This document shows positions 20,555 to 28,846 of a stretch of 64,000 nt of DNA, in pieces. Below the pieces are notes generated by a model. The model made no database searches. It saw only the letters and a program-made list of their open reading frames with translations, and was not told the DNA's origin. The DNA is from Bacteroides ihuae. GTDB taxonomy: Bacteria > Bacteroidota > Bacteroidia > Bacteroidales > Bacteroidaceae. Both the position numbers and the translations under genes were made by a program. Every line of letters begins with the position of its first letter. Positions within the stretch are counted from its first letter, which is position 1. The stretch covers positions 1,054,001 to 1,118,000 of the forward strand of contig NZ_FNVX01000004.1 in NCBI RefSeq assembly GCF_900104585.1, in the 5' to 3' direction.

Positions 20555-20630
20555 AACACGATTTTATATACATTATTATATAGCAATGAAGAGTGAATCA
20601 TCACTCTTCATTATCTATTTTACTACTTAA

Positions 20631-22025
20631 TTATTCAAAAGATCCCATTCTAAGGAAGTTTACTTCCTGCTCTGTCAAATAACGCCATTCACCGCGACGA
20701 AGTCCTTTTTTTGTTAATCCCGCAAAGAAAACGCGATCAAGCTTCATCACTTTATAGCCTAGAGATTCAAAAATGCGGCGAACAATCCTATTCTTTCCAG
20801 AATGAATTTCAATCCCCACTTGATCTCGCTTCACTTCATCCGAATAACTAATTTCATCAGCTTTAATTTCACCATCTTCCAACTGGATGCCAGAAGCAAT
20901 CTGATCCATATCATGTTTTGTGATATTCTTATCAGCATAGACATGATAGATTTTCTTTTTCAAGAACTTCGGATGTGTCAATTTAGACGCTAGATCGCCA
21001 TCATTTGTCAACAACAACACTCCAGTTGTATTACGATCTAGGCGACCTACGGGATAAATACGCTCATTACAAGCTCCTTTCACTAAATCCAAAACCGTAA
21101 GACGCGCTTGTGGATCATCTGATGTTGTCACACAATCTTTAGGCTTATTCAATAAAACATAAACCTTACGCTCTATTGATATAGACTCTTCATGAAACTT
21201 CACCAAATCCGTACGCTTAATCTTTGTGCCAAGCTCTATTACTATTTCTCCATTAACAGAAACGACTCCTGCAGTAATGAATTCGTCAGCCTCGCGACGA
21301 GAGCAAACACCTGCGTTTGCAAGGTATTTATTCAAACGTATTGGCTCATTCGGATCAACAAATTGTTCTTTATACTCTACCTGTTTCTTTTGGCTATATT
21401 TTGCGTTAGGATCATAATCATCAGTACGGCGACGCACCGGACGTGAAAAGCCTTGAGATCTATTATCCTCTGAATTAAACCTTGGACGATAAGGACGACC
21501 ATCATCTCCACCTCTCCCATAAGACGAATTGCCATTTCCTGTATTTGGACGGTTACTCTGCCAAGGTTTACGCTCTTCGCTATTATTGCTCCGCCAAGGC
21601 TTATCTTCTCTATTAAAAGAGCGCTGTGGGTGATCAGTCCTTGGACGATAAGAAGAGCGGTCTCCTTCTTCACGGTTATAAGGGCGAGCAGGACGATCTC
21701 CTCCTTCACGATTATAAGGACGCGGAGAATGATCACCATTTTCACGGTTAAAAGGACGTGCAGGACGATCGCTACCCTCACGATTAAAAGGACGTGCAGG
21801 GCGACCTCCACCTAGTTGAGGGCGATCTTGACGATTATTGTTATACGAACGGCCCTGCTGACCTTCGCGATTATAGTTTCCTCCTCTGTTAAAAGAAGGC
21901 TTGTTATCATCCCGACGGTTATTATAGCCGTCTCTATTAAAAGATCTTTCACCATCACGGCCGGCATCTTTATTCTCTTCTTTAGAGTTTTCACGCCAAT
22001 TTTCATTTTCTATGCTCATTTCCAT
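20631..22025 (-). CDS. RluB-type rRNA pseudouridine synthase with a repeat-rich N-terminus
   Basis: 464 residues. The C-terminal half is a standard RsuA/RluB enzyme: S4 RNA-binding domain (IRLNKYLANAGVCSRREADEFI), then the catalytic PVGRLDRNTTGVLLLTNDG with the essential Asp. The N-terminal ~215 residues are low complexity, rich in Arg, Gly, Asn, Asp and Pro, with about six imperfect 15-16 residue copies of a (R/S)P(A/R)RP(F/Y)NRE(G/N)GD-type unit. This is probably a disordered RNA-binding tail. The start may be at 22025 or two codons later (MSIEN). Confidence 0.9.
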   Translation of the reverse strand: MEMSIENENWRENSKEENKDAGRDGERSFNRDGYNNRRDDNKPSFNRGGNYNREGQQGRSYNNNRQDRPQLGGGRPARPFNREGSDRPARPFNRENGDHSPRPYNREGGDRPARPYNREEGDRSSYRPRTDHPQRSFNREDKPWRSNNSEERKPWQSNRPNTGNGNSSYGRGGDDGRPYRPRFNSEDNRSQGFSRPVRRRTDDYDPNAKYSQKKQVEYKEQFVDPNEPIRLNKYLANAGVCSRREADEFITAGVVSVNGEIVIELGTKIKRTDLVKFHEESISIERKVYVLLNKPKDCVTTSDDPQARLTVLDLVKGACNERIYPVGRLDRNTTGVLLLTNDGDLASKLTHPKFLKKKIYHVYADKNITKHDMDQIASGIQLEDGEIKADEISYSDEVKRDQVGIEIHSGKNRIVRRIFESLGYKVMKLDRVFFAGLTKKGLRRGEWRYLTEQEVNFLRMGSFE

Positions 22026-22090
22026 TTAAATAAAATTGTAAGTACTACTGGCCTCACGGCCTGATTTCTAAACACCTATTTTATAAAAGC

Positions 22091-23437
22091 CTAAATCCCC
22101 GTATAAGTATGCGGGGTAATGCTCCTTAATTCTTGTTTTATAGATTCATTAACATCAAGGTTTTCAATAAACTCCTTAATCGAGTTCTCCGTAATTGCTT
22201 GATTAGTGCGCGTCAAGGCTTTTAAAGCCTCATATGGATGCGGATAGGCTTCACGACGAAGGATTGTTTGAATCGCCTCAGCTACAACGCTCCAACAATT
22301 ATCCAAATCACGATAAATTGCTGGCTCATTAAGTAATAATTTACGTAATCCTTTTAACGAACTCTGTATCGCAATTAATATATGAGCAAATGGCACACCC
22401 ACATTGCGAAGTACAGTAGAATCAGTTAAATCTCGTTGTAAACGAGAAATGGGGAGCTTTGCAGCCAGATGCTCCAATATTGCATTTGCCATGCCCAAAT
22501 TACCCTCCGCATTTTCAAAATCAATTGGGTTCACTTTATGAGGCATGGCACTTGAACCAATCTCCCCTGCTTTAATCTTTTGCTTAAAGTATTCCATCGA
22601 AATATATTGCCAAAAGTCCCGATTCATATCAATCATTATTGTATTTAATCGTTTCATGGCATCAAAAATGGCCGAAAGGCTATCATAATTTGAGATCTGC
22701 GTTGTATATTCCTCTCGCTCCAAACCAAGTTTCGATGATACAAAATGATCACCAAACGCTTTCCAATCATATTCAGGATAAGCAACATGATGAGCATTAT
22801 AGTTACCTGTAGCGCCTCCAAATTTCGCCGTGACGGGGCAAGCTTTTAGAACTGCAAGTTGGCGTTCTAAACGATATACAAAAACCATAATTTCCTTTCC
22901 CAAACGAGTCGGAGAAGCTGGTTGCCCATGAGTTTTTGCCAACATCGGAATTTTAGACCAATCAACAGCATACACCTTCAATTGCTCTATTAACTCTTCA
23001 ACAAATGGGTAGTAAATTTGTTCCAGCGCCTCCTTAATTGATAAAGGAATTGAGGTATTATTTATATCTTGAGATGTAAGACCAAAATGGATAAACTCTT
23101 TATACTTTTCGAGCCCTCCCAACTTATCAAACTCTTCTTTTAAAAAATATTCGACAGCTTTTACATCATGGTTAGTAACACTCTCTATATCTTTAATTCG
23201 CTGCGCATCCAGCTCCGAAAAATTACGATAGATATTTCTTAAAGACTCAAAGCGGCTAATTTCAATTCCCTTAAGCTGTTGCAAGGGCAATTCGCATAAG
23301 GTAATAAAGTATTCCACCTCCACCAGCACACGATATTTAATCAGCGCAAATTCTGAAAAATAACCAGCTAAAGCCTCGGCTTTGCCTCTATATCGACCAT
23401 CAATAGGAGAAATGGCCGTAAGTAAATCAAGTTTCAT
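22091..23437 (-). CDS. purB: Adenylosuccinate lyase
   Basis: 448 residues of the fumarase/aspartase superfamily. The conserved loop SSAMPHKVNPIDFENAEGN (about residues 285-305) carries the catalytic serine. TSQDINNTS and AKTHGQPASPTRLG are the other active-site segments. It acts twice in purine synthesis, cleaving SAICAR and adenylosuccinate to release fumarate. A -7 box lies at 23464-23471, 27 nt upstream. Confidence 0.96.
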   Translation of the reverse strand: MKLDLLTAISPIDGRYRGKAEALAGYFSEFALIKYRVLVEVEYFITLCELPLQQLKGIEISRFESLRNIYRNFSELDAQRIKDIESVTNHDVKAVEYFLKEEFDKLGGLEKYKEFIHFGLTSQDINNTSIPLSIKEALEQIYYPFVEELIEQLKVYAVDWSKIPMLAKTHGQPASPTRLGKEIMVFVYRLERQLAVLKACPVTAKFGGATGNYNAHHVAYPEYDWKAFGDHFVSSKLGLEREEYTTQISNYDSLSAIFDAMKRLNTIMIDMNRDFWQYISMEYFKQKIKAGEIGSSAMPHKVNPIDFENAEGNLGMANAILEHLAAKLPISRLQRDLTDSTVLRNVGVPFAHILIAIQSSLKGLRKLLLNEPAIYRDLDNCWSVVAEAIQTILRREAYPHPYEALKALTRTNQAITENSIKEFIENLDVNESIKQELRSITPHTYTGI

Positions 23438-23463
23438 ATTGTTTTTAGATAATTATCAGACTG

Positions 23464-23471
23464 CAAAATTA
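23464..23471 (-). promoter_or_regulatory. -7 promoter box for purB
   Basis: TAATTTTG on the minus strand matches TAnnTTTG. Confidence 0.55.
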
Positions 23472-23540
23472 ATTCTTTTTCCCGACTATTAGAGTATAGA
23501 GAAGAAGAAAGTTTAGATAAATAAAGACAAGAAATAAAAA

Positions 23541-23575
23541 AAGTGACTTCACAAAATATTTTTGTAAAGTCACTT
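23541..23575 (-). terminator. Intrinsic terminator of the interrupted tRNA-Val gene
   Basis: AAGTGACTT (23541-23549) pairs with AAGTCACTT (23567-23575), extended by ACAAA/TTTGT. A T-run follows on the minus strand. It lies directly 3' of the tRNA fragment. Confidence 0.85.
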
Positions 23576-23580
23576 TCTTG

Positions 23581-23627
23581 TGGGCGTTGACGGGTTCGAA
23601 CCGCCGACCCTCTGCTTGTAAGGCAGA
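23581..23627 (-). other. attL: 3' fragment of tRNA-Val(UAC) at the prophage left end
   Basis: On the minus strand this reads the 3' two-thirds of a tRNA: anticodon stem TCTGC/GCAGA, loop CTTACAA (anticodon UAC, valine), T-stem and TTCGAAC loop, acceptor 3' strand AACGCCC and the discriminator A at 23581. The 5' third (acceptor 5' strand GGGCGTT and D-arm) is missing; upstream sequence is unrelated. Host genes lie on one side and phage genes on the other, so this is the displaced end of the integration target. The restored tRNA should lie at the right junction beyond 64000. Confidence 0.85.
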
Positions 23628-23697
23628 AATCGGCTGATACTTAACGAGTTAACAATCAGAGCATTACAATGCTTGAGTTTTGAGGTTATAAAATAGT

Positions 23698-23856
23698 TCA
23701 AATTGCCTCCTGTTTTAGAAGGTATCTTTCATATCGCTTTAATTCATTATTCAACAGAGCATTTTCTTGCTCCAGCGCATTACACTTGCTTAATAGCTCT
23801 CTTACCTGGTTTCGAAGAGAGATTATGAGCTTGTCTTTATCGAGAATATCATTCAT
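23698..23856 (-). CDS. Small coiled-coil protein, unknown function
   Basis: 52 residues (MNDILDKDKLII through LKQEAI). The leucine/asparagine heptad pattern in the middle (VRELLSKCNALEQENALLN) predicts a short coiled coil. It is the first phage ORF inside the left end. I do not recognise a family. The start ATG and length are plausible, with no competing frame. Confidence 0.5.
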   Translation of the reverse strand: MNDILDKDKLIISLRNQVRELLSKCNALEQENALLNNELKRYERYLLKQEAI

Positions 23857-23882
23857 TTCTTTATATTTTAAGAGAAAACAAC

Positions 23883-23993
23883 ATGAATAGAAAACAATTC
23901 AGAAAAGAAGCTTTTATTTCTATAGCATTATCCATAGCATCTATGTTAATGTCTATAACATCGATAATCATTGCTTTGAGCATAATGCTATGA
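23883..23993 (+). CDS. Putative 36-residue membrane peptide
   Basis: MNRKQFRKEAF is followed by one hydrophobic helix of about 22 residues. It runs on the opposite strand to its neighbours and its 3' end overlaps the stop region of the minus-strand gene ending at 23968 by 26 nt. A basic N-terminus plus one TM helix is the form of small phage membrane peptides or type I toxins. It could equally be chance. Confidence 0.3.
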   Translation: MNRKQFRKEAFISIALSIASMLMSITSIIIALSIML

Positions 23994-24336
23994 TTGAGAC
24001 AAAAAGTGAAATAACAGAAATTATTACAGCTATTATACTGATTTTTTTAGATAATCTATCAAGTTTTCTGTCTTTTGCCTTCTCTTTCCTTTCCTGTTCT
24101 AGGCCTTTAAATGACCCTTGGCTAGCAAAAACATTTCCCCGTTGGTTTAATGAATAAGAAAACCATGTTCCATCTTCAAGCGGAATTTCCAAAGACCCAT
24201 ATTCTTCTAATATCATATTAACTTGTGGCAAATCATCAGCAGCAATTTTTGTTGAAATGCTATCATAATCTATAGATCCACCGTTTCTATACGCATCTTT
24301 AATTATGCCATCTGCTATTTCTTCGGATTTATTCAT
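23968..24336 (-). CDS. Hypothetical protein with C-terminal membrane anchor
   Basis: 122 residues. The soluble N-terminal 95 residues (MNKSEEIADGIIKDAYRN then a basic EQERKEKAKDRKLDRLSKK stretch) lead to a single C-terminal TM helix (about 98-118). This tail-anchored form suggests a cytosolic domain held at the inner membrane. No family recognised. It is part of the leftward lysogeny block. Confidence 0.65.
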   Translation of the reverse strand: MNKSEEIADGIIKDAYRNGGSIDYDSISTKIAADDLPQVNMILEEYGSLEIPLEDGTWFSYSLNQRGNVFASQGSFKGLEQERKEKAKDRKLDRLSKKISIIAVIISVISLFVSIIALCSKQ

Positions 24337-24356
24337 AACTCTAATATTTTTATTTT

Positions 24357-24836
24357 TTAAGAAGCATATCCTTTACAGTAATCATTGTATCCAAAGTATC
24401 CTATAAGTAAAACATCTCTGTTTTTTAAGGAGAAAAAGAAAGGAGATAAACTTGCGTTAATTTGGCACAAAAATTTTGCAGTAATTGAAGCTAAATTATT
24501 ACTTAATAAACTTTCAATTGCCCTAAACCCTAACCTTACAAACCGAATATCTCCATCATCTTTGATACATTCAAGTTCTAACGCTTTTACTAATTCGCTT
24601 TTACTTTTAAAAATAATACTATCAATTAAATTTGATGCAATATAATTTAGTTCTTCTATATCTTTAAGCTCAAATGAATTTAATAACTCTATTACACATC
24701 CATAAAATAATTGCTTGTACTTAAGATAATTTTGTTTTACTACCTTCAAATCAATATCATCATTATTGATATTTAATTGAATAATGGGTTGCATTAACAT
24801 AGTCTTGCAAAAATCTATTTCATTTTCTGTTTTCAC
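24357..24836 (-). CDS. Hypothetical protein of the lysogeny block
   Basis: 159 residues from a GTG start (MKTENEIDFCKTML). It is mostly helical, with no signal peptide or TM segment, and 20 nt upstream of the tail-anchored protein, so probably co-transcribed with it. A domain rich in Leu and Ser lies at 40-130. Not recognised. Confidence 0.6.
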   Translation of the reverse strand: MKTENEIDFCKTMLMQPIIQLNINNDDIDLKVVKQNYLKYKQLFYGCVIELLNSFELKDIEELNYIASNLIDSIIFKSKSELVKALELECIKDDGDIRFVRLGFRAIESLLSNNLASITAKFLCQINASLSPFFFSLKNRDVLLIGYFGYNDYCKGYAS

Positions 24837-24923
24837 AATAATCGCTTTTTTAGTTTACACGTATCAGGATGAATCTATTAGTATGTATTGAAACGTTCGA
24901 GCATCAAGTCATAGTATTGCAAA

Positions 24924-25289
24924 CTACTTCTTTATAATCTTATCCAATTCCTCCTTGGTAAATTCAGATTGCGGCTTTTTAAAATAATAGTAGATCTCTC
25001 CACCAACGCTAATATTGGGGGTATAAACTACTTGCATTAATTCCCAGCCTTGTTCCGCAAGATAGTTAACGAACTCTATGTCAAGCCTAAAGTGCATTAC
25101 ATTACCCTCTTTATCCTTTAATAGATAGTTTTTGGGCATTGCATATTTACTCTCCGGAGCACTGTCATATACATAGTGGACACAACTGTTTTTAGGCCCC
25201 CACAGAGCATAAGAATACACATACTTCTGCCCTTGGGAGAAGCAACTCAACGAGATTGAAAGCAGCAAGAGTAATAGAACTTTTTTCAT
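24924..25289 (-). CDS. Small secreted protein, unknown function
   Basis: 121 residues with a clear signal peptide (MKKVLLLLLLSISLSCFSQG). The mature part has EFVNYLAEQGWELMQVV, a pattern seen in small exported Bacteroidetes proteins of the DUF4177-like kind; I am not certain of that link. Exported and lysogeny-expressed genes suggest possible lysogenic conversion of the host envelope. This is inference from position and signal only. Confidence 0.7.
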   Translation of the reverse strand: MKKVLLLLLLSISLSCFSQGQKYVYSYALWGPKNSCVHYVYDSAPESKYAMPKNYLLKDKEGNVMHFRLDIEFVNYLAEQGWELMQVVYTPNISVGGEIYYYFKKPQSEFTKEELDKIIKK

Positions 25290-25366
25290 TGGATCTTATA
25301 CTAATTATGTTTTTTCTAAAGCTGATATCTTAGAGATGTGATTAATTTATCCCTATCATCCATCTT

Positions 25367-25951
25367 TTATAATTTAGCCTCCTTGAAACTAATGTTCTTT
25401 ACTATCAAAGTGCCTAGATCAAACAATGGTTTACCAAAACCAGAGTCTTTATGAATTTCCGGGTAGTCTTCAATAGTTCCTCTACTTGGAAGAACGAACG
25501 ATCTGCTATTTGCAAAATCATAGCATGACCCATAAATATAGTATAGGCATTCGTCTTTTAATTTTGAGGCGGTTTCTTTATTTACGACAGAGAGTACTAA
25601 GAACGTTGCATCATAAGCGTAGGATATTCCAGTTGATGCAAGTTCGAACTTAATAACATATTTGTCCTCATCGCCATACTGTAGCATCATTTCATATTTC
25701 AGAGGCAATTCAGATATACACTTTATACTATCTCCAAGGCAATCCTTGATGAATGTTTTTTTAAGTTTATTATTTGCATCATCCTTTGTTATTTGATTAT
25801 CTAAATAGTTCTTATTTGAGGCTATAAAGCCGTCCAAATAGCTTTTAAGTAGCGATTTCTTTTCCTCTAGCTTAAATTTAGCTTTCGGTTGTTGTTGAAT
25901 ACATCCGCTGAATAATACCATTGTAAATAAGACAAACAATATCTTTTTCAT
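25367..25951 (-). CDS. Lipoprotein, unknown function
   Basis: 194 residues from the ATG at 25951 (a TTG two codons earlier is less likely). MKKILFVLFTMVLFSGC has a good lipobox (FSGC), so the protein is predicted to be lipidated and membrane-attached. The mature domain includes a conserved-looking DYPEIHKDSGFGKPLFDLG segment. No recognised family. It belongs to the leftward lysogeny genes together with the secreted protein. Confidence 0.7.
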   Translation of the reverse strand: MKKILFVLFTMVLFSGCIQQQPKAKFKLEEKKSLLKSYLDGFIASNKNYLDNQITKDDANNKLKKTFIKDCLGDSIKCISELPLKYEMMLQYGDEDKYVIKFELASTGISYAYDATFLVLSVVNKETASKLKDECLYYIYGSCYDFANSRSFVLPSRGTIEDYPEIHKDSGFGKPLFDLGTLIVKNISFKEAKL

Positions 25952-26035
25952 AATCAAATTTCAATTATGCATTTTACATGCTTGAGCATATCTTTTTAAT
26001 TTTATTTTAATTGCATATTTCATTCAAATTACTTT

Positions 26036-26422
26036 CTATTTCTTCATCAATACGCTTATCAACCGTTCTTTTTCTTCAAGCTGTTTGTCTTTCTCCTTAA
26101 TAAGTTGTTTTGCGTGCGCTAATTCTATTTTTGCATCTTCCAATTCATCTTGGCACTTAGCAATGGCTATATTGCCATTATTATCTCTTCCAACTACTAC
26201 GTTTGATTCCCCATTGAAAGTTTGATTTACGTTTGATGTGCCAAAAAGATGGCCTACAGGTACATTGAAAAAAGAGGCTAAACTTTCTATTGTACTTATT
26301 TTAGCGTCTGACCCATTAAGAACGTTATCTAAAGTAGGCCTTGAAATCTCGCATTTTTCCGCTATTACTTGCTTACTCAATCCGCTCATCTCCACTAATT
26401 TCTTTAACTTAATTACATCCAT
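26036..26422 (-). CDS. XRE-family phage repressor (CI-like)
   Basis: 128 residues. The N-terminal helix-turn-helix spans about 5-60 (LVEMSGLSKQVIAEKCEISRPTLDNVLNG). A polar middle section with NVVVGRDNNGNI is followed by a C-terminal coiled coil (about 90-126) for oligomerisation. It has no LexA-type autoprotease domain. It is transcribed divergently from the Cro-like gene, the classical arrangement of a lysogeny switch, so it is the likely maintenance repressor. Confidence 0.82.
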   Translation of the reverse strand: MDVIKLKKLVEMSGLSKQVIAEKCEISRPTLDNVLNGSDAKISTIESLASFFNVPVGHLFGTSNVNQTFNGESNVVVGRDNNGNIAIAKCQDELEDAKIELAHAKQLIKEKDKQLEEKERLISVLMKK

Positions 26423-26473
26423 TTTGAAGGTTTATTTTCTTTAATTGAAATTTTATTTTCATTTTATGGCAAT

Positions 26474-26509
26474 TAAATTTGCTAATAATGAAACTATGGT
26501 TTACATTTG
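26474..26509 (+). promoter_or_regulatory. Two -7 boxes in the divergent switch region
   Basis: TAAATTTG (26474-26481) and TACATTTG (26502-26509) both match TAnnTTTG and point toward the early operon. The 180-nt interval between repressor and Cro-like gene is the expected operator region, but I could not define operator repeats. Confidence 0.5.
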
Positions 26510-26601
26510 CACTATAAAGTTAACGGAAAACGTACGTAACTACAAAATAAAATGAAGATAAAATAAACAAAATAGAATATTTACTCTAAAAAAATAGAAA
26601 A

Positions 26602-26865
26602 ATGAATGACGCAGTAAGAACGATTAAAAAAAATCTGCCAGTCGGTTATGAAAGGATTATTTCCAAAGCAGTAGGCTGCAGTATAGCTACAGTTAATAAT
26701 GTAATGAATGATCGGGCGGCTTCTAAAAGGTCATCTTTTAAGAATAAAATTATGATCGAGGCTAACAGGCTTGCCAAGGAAAATCTTGAATCATTGCAAG
26801 ATATTCAGGAGACCGCAAATGCTTTAAACAAATCTAATGGAATTGAAAGCGAATTTGCTCACTAA
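26602..26865 (+). CDS. Cro-like DNA-binding protein
   Basis: 87 residues. A helix-turn-helix can be read in GYERIISKAVGCSIATVNNVMNDRAA (about 16-42), followed by a helical tail. It is the first gene of the rightward early operon and faces the CI-like repressor, so it is probably the early regulator. Its 3' end overlaps the next gene by 29 nt, suggesting coupled translation. Confidence 0.65.
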   Translation: MNDAVRTIKKNLPVGYERIISKAVGCSIATVNNVMNDRAASKRSSFKNKIMIEANRLAKENLESLQDIQETANALNKSNGIESEFAH

Positions 26866-27199
26866 GCGTGAAAATCAGATCGCAGGTTTAGCAGCATGCG
26901 GTCTTGCAAAAAAAGAAATGGCTGATCGTTTAGGCACTGCATACGGAACGATTAATGTCCAACTCGATAATGCATACAAAAAGACAGGAACAAGCAAACT
27001 CAATGAACTTGGATCTTGGTGGCTAAATAGAGCTTTTGCTCTAAATATTGATTTCAAACAATTACAGAAATCAATAATCGCTCTCTCTTTTCTGGCTCTC
27101 ATCTCTCTTCAAATTACGATCGATCAAAACTCTCAGTATGCGAAAAGAGTACGGATAAGGAGATACAGAATCGAGGAAGTCTCTGAATATGAATTCTAA
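26837..27199 (+). CDS. LuxR-type HTH protein with possible C-terminal membrane helix
   Basis: 120 residues. The LuxR/GerE helix-turn-helix is clear at about 8-65 (LTKRENQIAGLAACGLAKKEMADRLG then TINVQLDNAYKKTG). A hydrophobic stretch near 80-97 (IIALSFLALISLQI) could be a TM helix, with a basic tail after it. A response-regulator domain is absent. It is probably an early transcription regulator; membrane attachment would be unusual. Confidence 0.7.
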   Translation: MELKANLLTKRENQIAGLAACGLAKKEMADRLGTAYGTINVQLDNAYKKTGTSKLNELGSWWLNRAFALNIDFKQLQKSIIALSFLALISLQITIDQNSQYAKRVRIRRYRIEEVSEYEF

Positions 27200-27319
27200 A
27201 ATCAAAAAATAACAGGCAGCATGGCATAGCGATGTACATGCGTATCAAGTAGTATTAACAATAGCTCAAGTCCCTAATAAAGCTCACGAAAGAAACAGCC
27301 TAAAAACAAATTCAAAGAT

Positions 27320-27619
27320 ATGGAGAAAAATTATTTAGAAAAGATTATTGCAGAGAGTATCAAGATTGGAACGATCCAAACATTGAAATCTCTTGGACTA
27401 TTACCGGAAGTGATAACAATATCACAAGCGGAAAAAATGTATGGCAAACGCCTCATTAAAGAATGGCGCGACAAAGCTTGGATTAAATTCTATCCGGCAA
27501 AAAATAAGGAAAGAGGACGATATTACGTCAAGCGCTCCGAAGTAGAAACTGCAGCTTCAATGCTCGACATTCATAATAAGGTGCCAGACAATATCATACA
27601 ACAGCTTATTCAAGCATAG
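27320..27619 (+). CDS. Small DNA-binding-like phage protein
   Basis: 99 residues. ITISQAEKMYGKRLIKEWRDKAWI followed by RGRYYVKRSEVETAA resembles excisionase or MerR-type winged helix proteins that many Bacteroides phages encode early. It could be the excisionase, but no integrase is adjacent to support that. 5 nt separate it from the next gene. Confidence 0.55.
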   Translation: MEKNYLEKIIAESIKIGTIQTLKSLGLLPEVITISQAEKMYGKRLIKEWRDKAWIKFYPAKNKERGRYYVKRSEVETAASMLDIHNKVPDNIIQQLIQA

Positions 27620-27624
27620 AATCT

Positions 27625-27852
27625 ATGGGCTATATACCTAAATCATCACCGGCACTTGAAGCTCTTCAAAGAAGCATAGAAGAAGCTAACAAGAAAGATG
27701 AAATACGAAGATTAGAGGCTCGGCAAAAAGCAATTTTTGAGAACATGAAAAAAGCATGTTTACCCTCTGCCAGAAAAGAACCTTATGTCCCAACTCTGGA
27801 AGATGAATGTGTAATGCGAGAGTATGCTCTCGGAATGTACTCAGGAGATTAA
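27625..27852 (+). CDS. Hypothetical early phage protein
   Basis: 75 residues, charged and helical (LQRSIEEANKKDEIRRLEARQKAIFENM), ending EYALGMYSGD. No domain recognised. It is tightly spaced between the DNA-binding-like gene and recT in the early operon. Confidence 0.5.
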   Translation: MGYIPKSSPALEALQRSIEEANKKDEIRRLEARQKAIFENMKKACLPSARKEPYVPTLEDECVMREYALGMYSGD

Positions 27853-27874
27853 TTCATTTTAAAATCAAATATTT

Positions 27875-28822
27875 ATGAACGCAATTCAAATCAAAGCTGA
27901 AGAATTCAGTAATATTCCGGCAACGAAGATTGTCGAATATGGAAAAGTAGAACAAAAGTTTATTCAAATGTACAATGCCATCTGGGGCTCGCAGTTGGGC
28001 GAACAGATTTACCACAAAGAAGTATTCAACTTTCAAAAAATACTCCGAGAAAACCCGTCAGTAGCCGAATGTAGCAAGATGTCGTTGTATGGCTGCTTCC
28101 TCGACATTGCAGTCAATGGTTTATCCCTTGATAATACAAGCCATCCGCACTGTTACCTGATTCCTCGCAATATTAAGACAGGGCACAAGGATGGAAATAA
28201 CCGTGACATATATGAAAAGAGAGCCAACGTATCGGTAACAGGTTACGGAGAGCTCACAATGCGTATGCGATGTGGCCAGATTCGTTATGCCGACAACCCC
28301 ATAGTCATATACGAAGGTGACATATTTTCTATCGGCCTTGAAAATGGCGTAAAGAAGATCACTTACTCGGCAGCTATACCCCGTAAATCAACAAAGGTCA
28401 TAGGAGCCTTTATTCGTATTGTCCGCATGGATGGATCAGAAGACTACCAATGGCTGCTAGAGGGCGACATACAACGTCTGGCCAGCTTCTCCGCTAGGAA
28501 TAACTCCTATTGGAAAGATGGTCACAGAGTAGAAGGAAAAGCAAATGACCTCTATTCCTCTAATTACGGAGGTATTGATCCGGGCTTCCTTGAAAATAAG
28601 ATGATAAAGCACGCCTTTGATGCCTATCCAAAGGTACGCACGGGACAATACACCTTGATGGAGACAATAGAGGAAGAACCCACAGTGATAGATTACGGTA
28701 TTGCCGAGGAAGTAAATCAAGAACCGGTCGTAGTTGCACCGTTTGGCCCTACAGAGCCGGAGCCGGAACCTGCAGCAGTTTCCGCAACAGTTACTCAGGC
28801 AGATGAAAACGAAGGATGGTAA
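27875..28822 (+). CDS. recT: RecT-family single-strand annealing protein
   Basis: 315 residues. The RecT/Bet-like core extends over about 20-250, with VAECSKMSLYGCFLDIAVNGLSLD, YGELTMRMRCGQIRYAD and NKMIKHAFDAYPKVRTG as the recognisable family positions. The C-terminal 45 residues are acidic and proline-rich, probably disordered. It anneals complementary strands during phage recombination with the RecE-like nuclease two genes downstream. Confidence 0.85.
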   Translation: MNAIQIKAEEFSNIPATKIVEYGKVEQKFIQMYNAIWGSQLGEQIYHKEVFNFQKILRENPSVAECSKMSLYGCFLDIAVNGLSLDNTSHPHCYLIPRNIKTGHKDGNNRDIYEKRANVSVTGYGELTMRMRCGQIRYADNPIVIYEGDIFSIGLENGVKKITYSAAIPRKSTKVIGAFIRIVRMDGSEDYQWLLEGDIQRLASFSARNNSYWKDGHRVEGKANDLYSSNYGGIDPGFLENKMIKHAFDAYPKVRTGQYTLMETIEEEPTVIDYGIAEEVNQEPVVVAPFGPTEPEPEPAAVSATVTQADENEGW

Positions 28823-28846
28823 CAATAATTTAAAATCAAATATATT

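Noticed and set aside
21377..21811. 144-codon ORF overlapping the pseudouridine synthase repeats
   Set aside because: It is a shadow frame created by repetitive coding sequence; its translation is a low-complexity run of valine, isoleucine and leucine.
23581..23655. Complete tRNA-Val gene
   Set aside because: Only the anticodon arm onward is present; no sequence matching the acceptor 5' strand or the D-arm is found upstream, so it is an attachment-site fragment.
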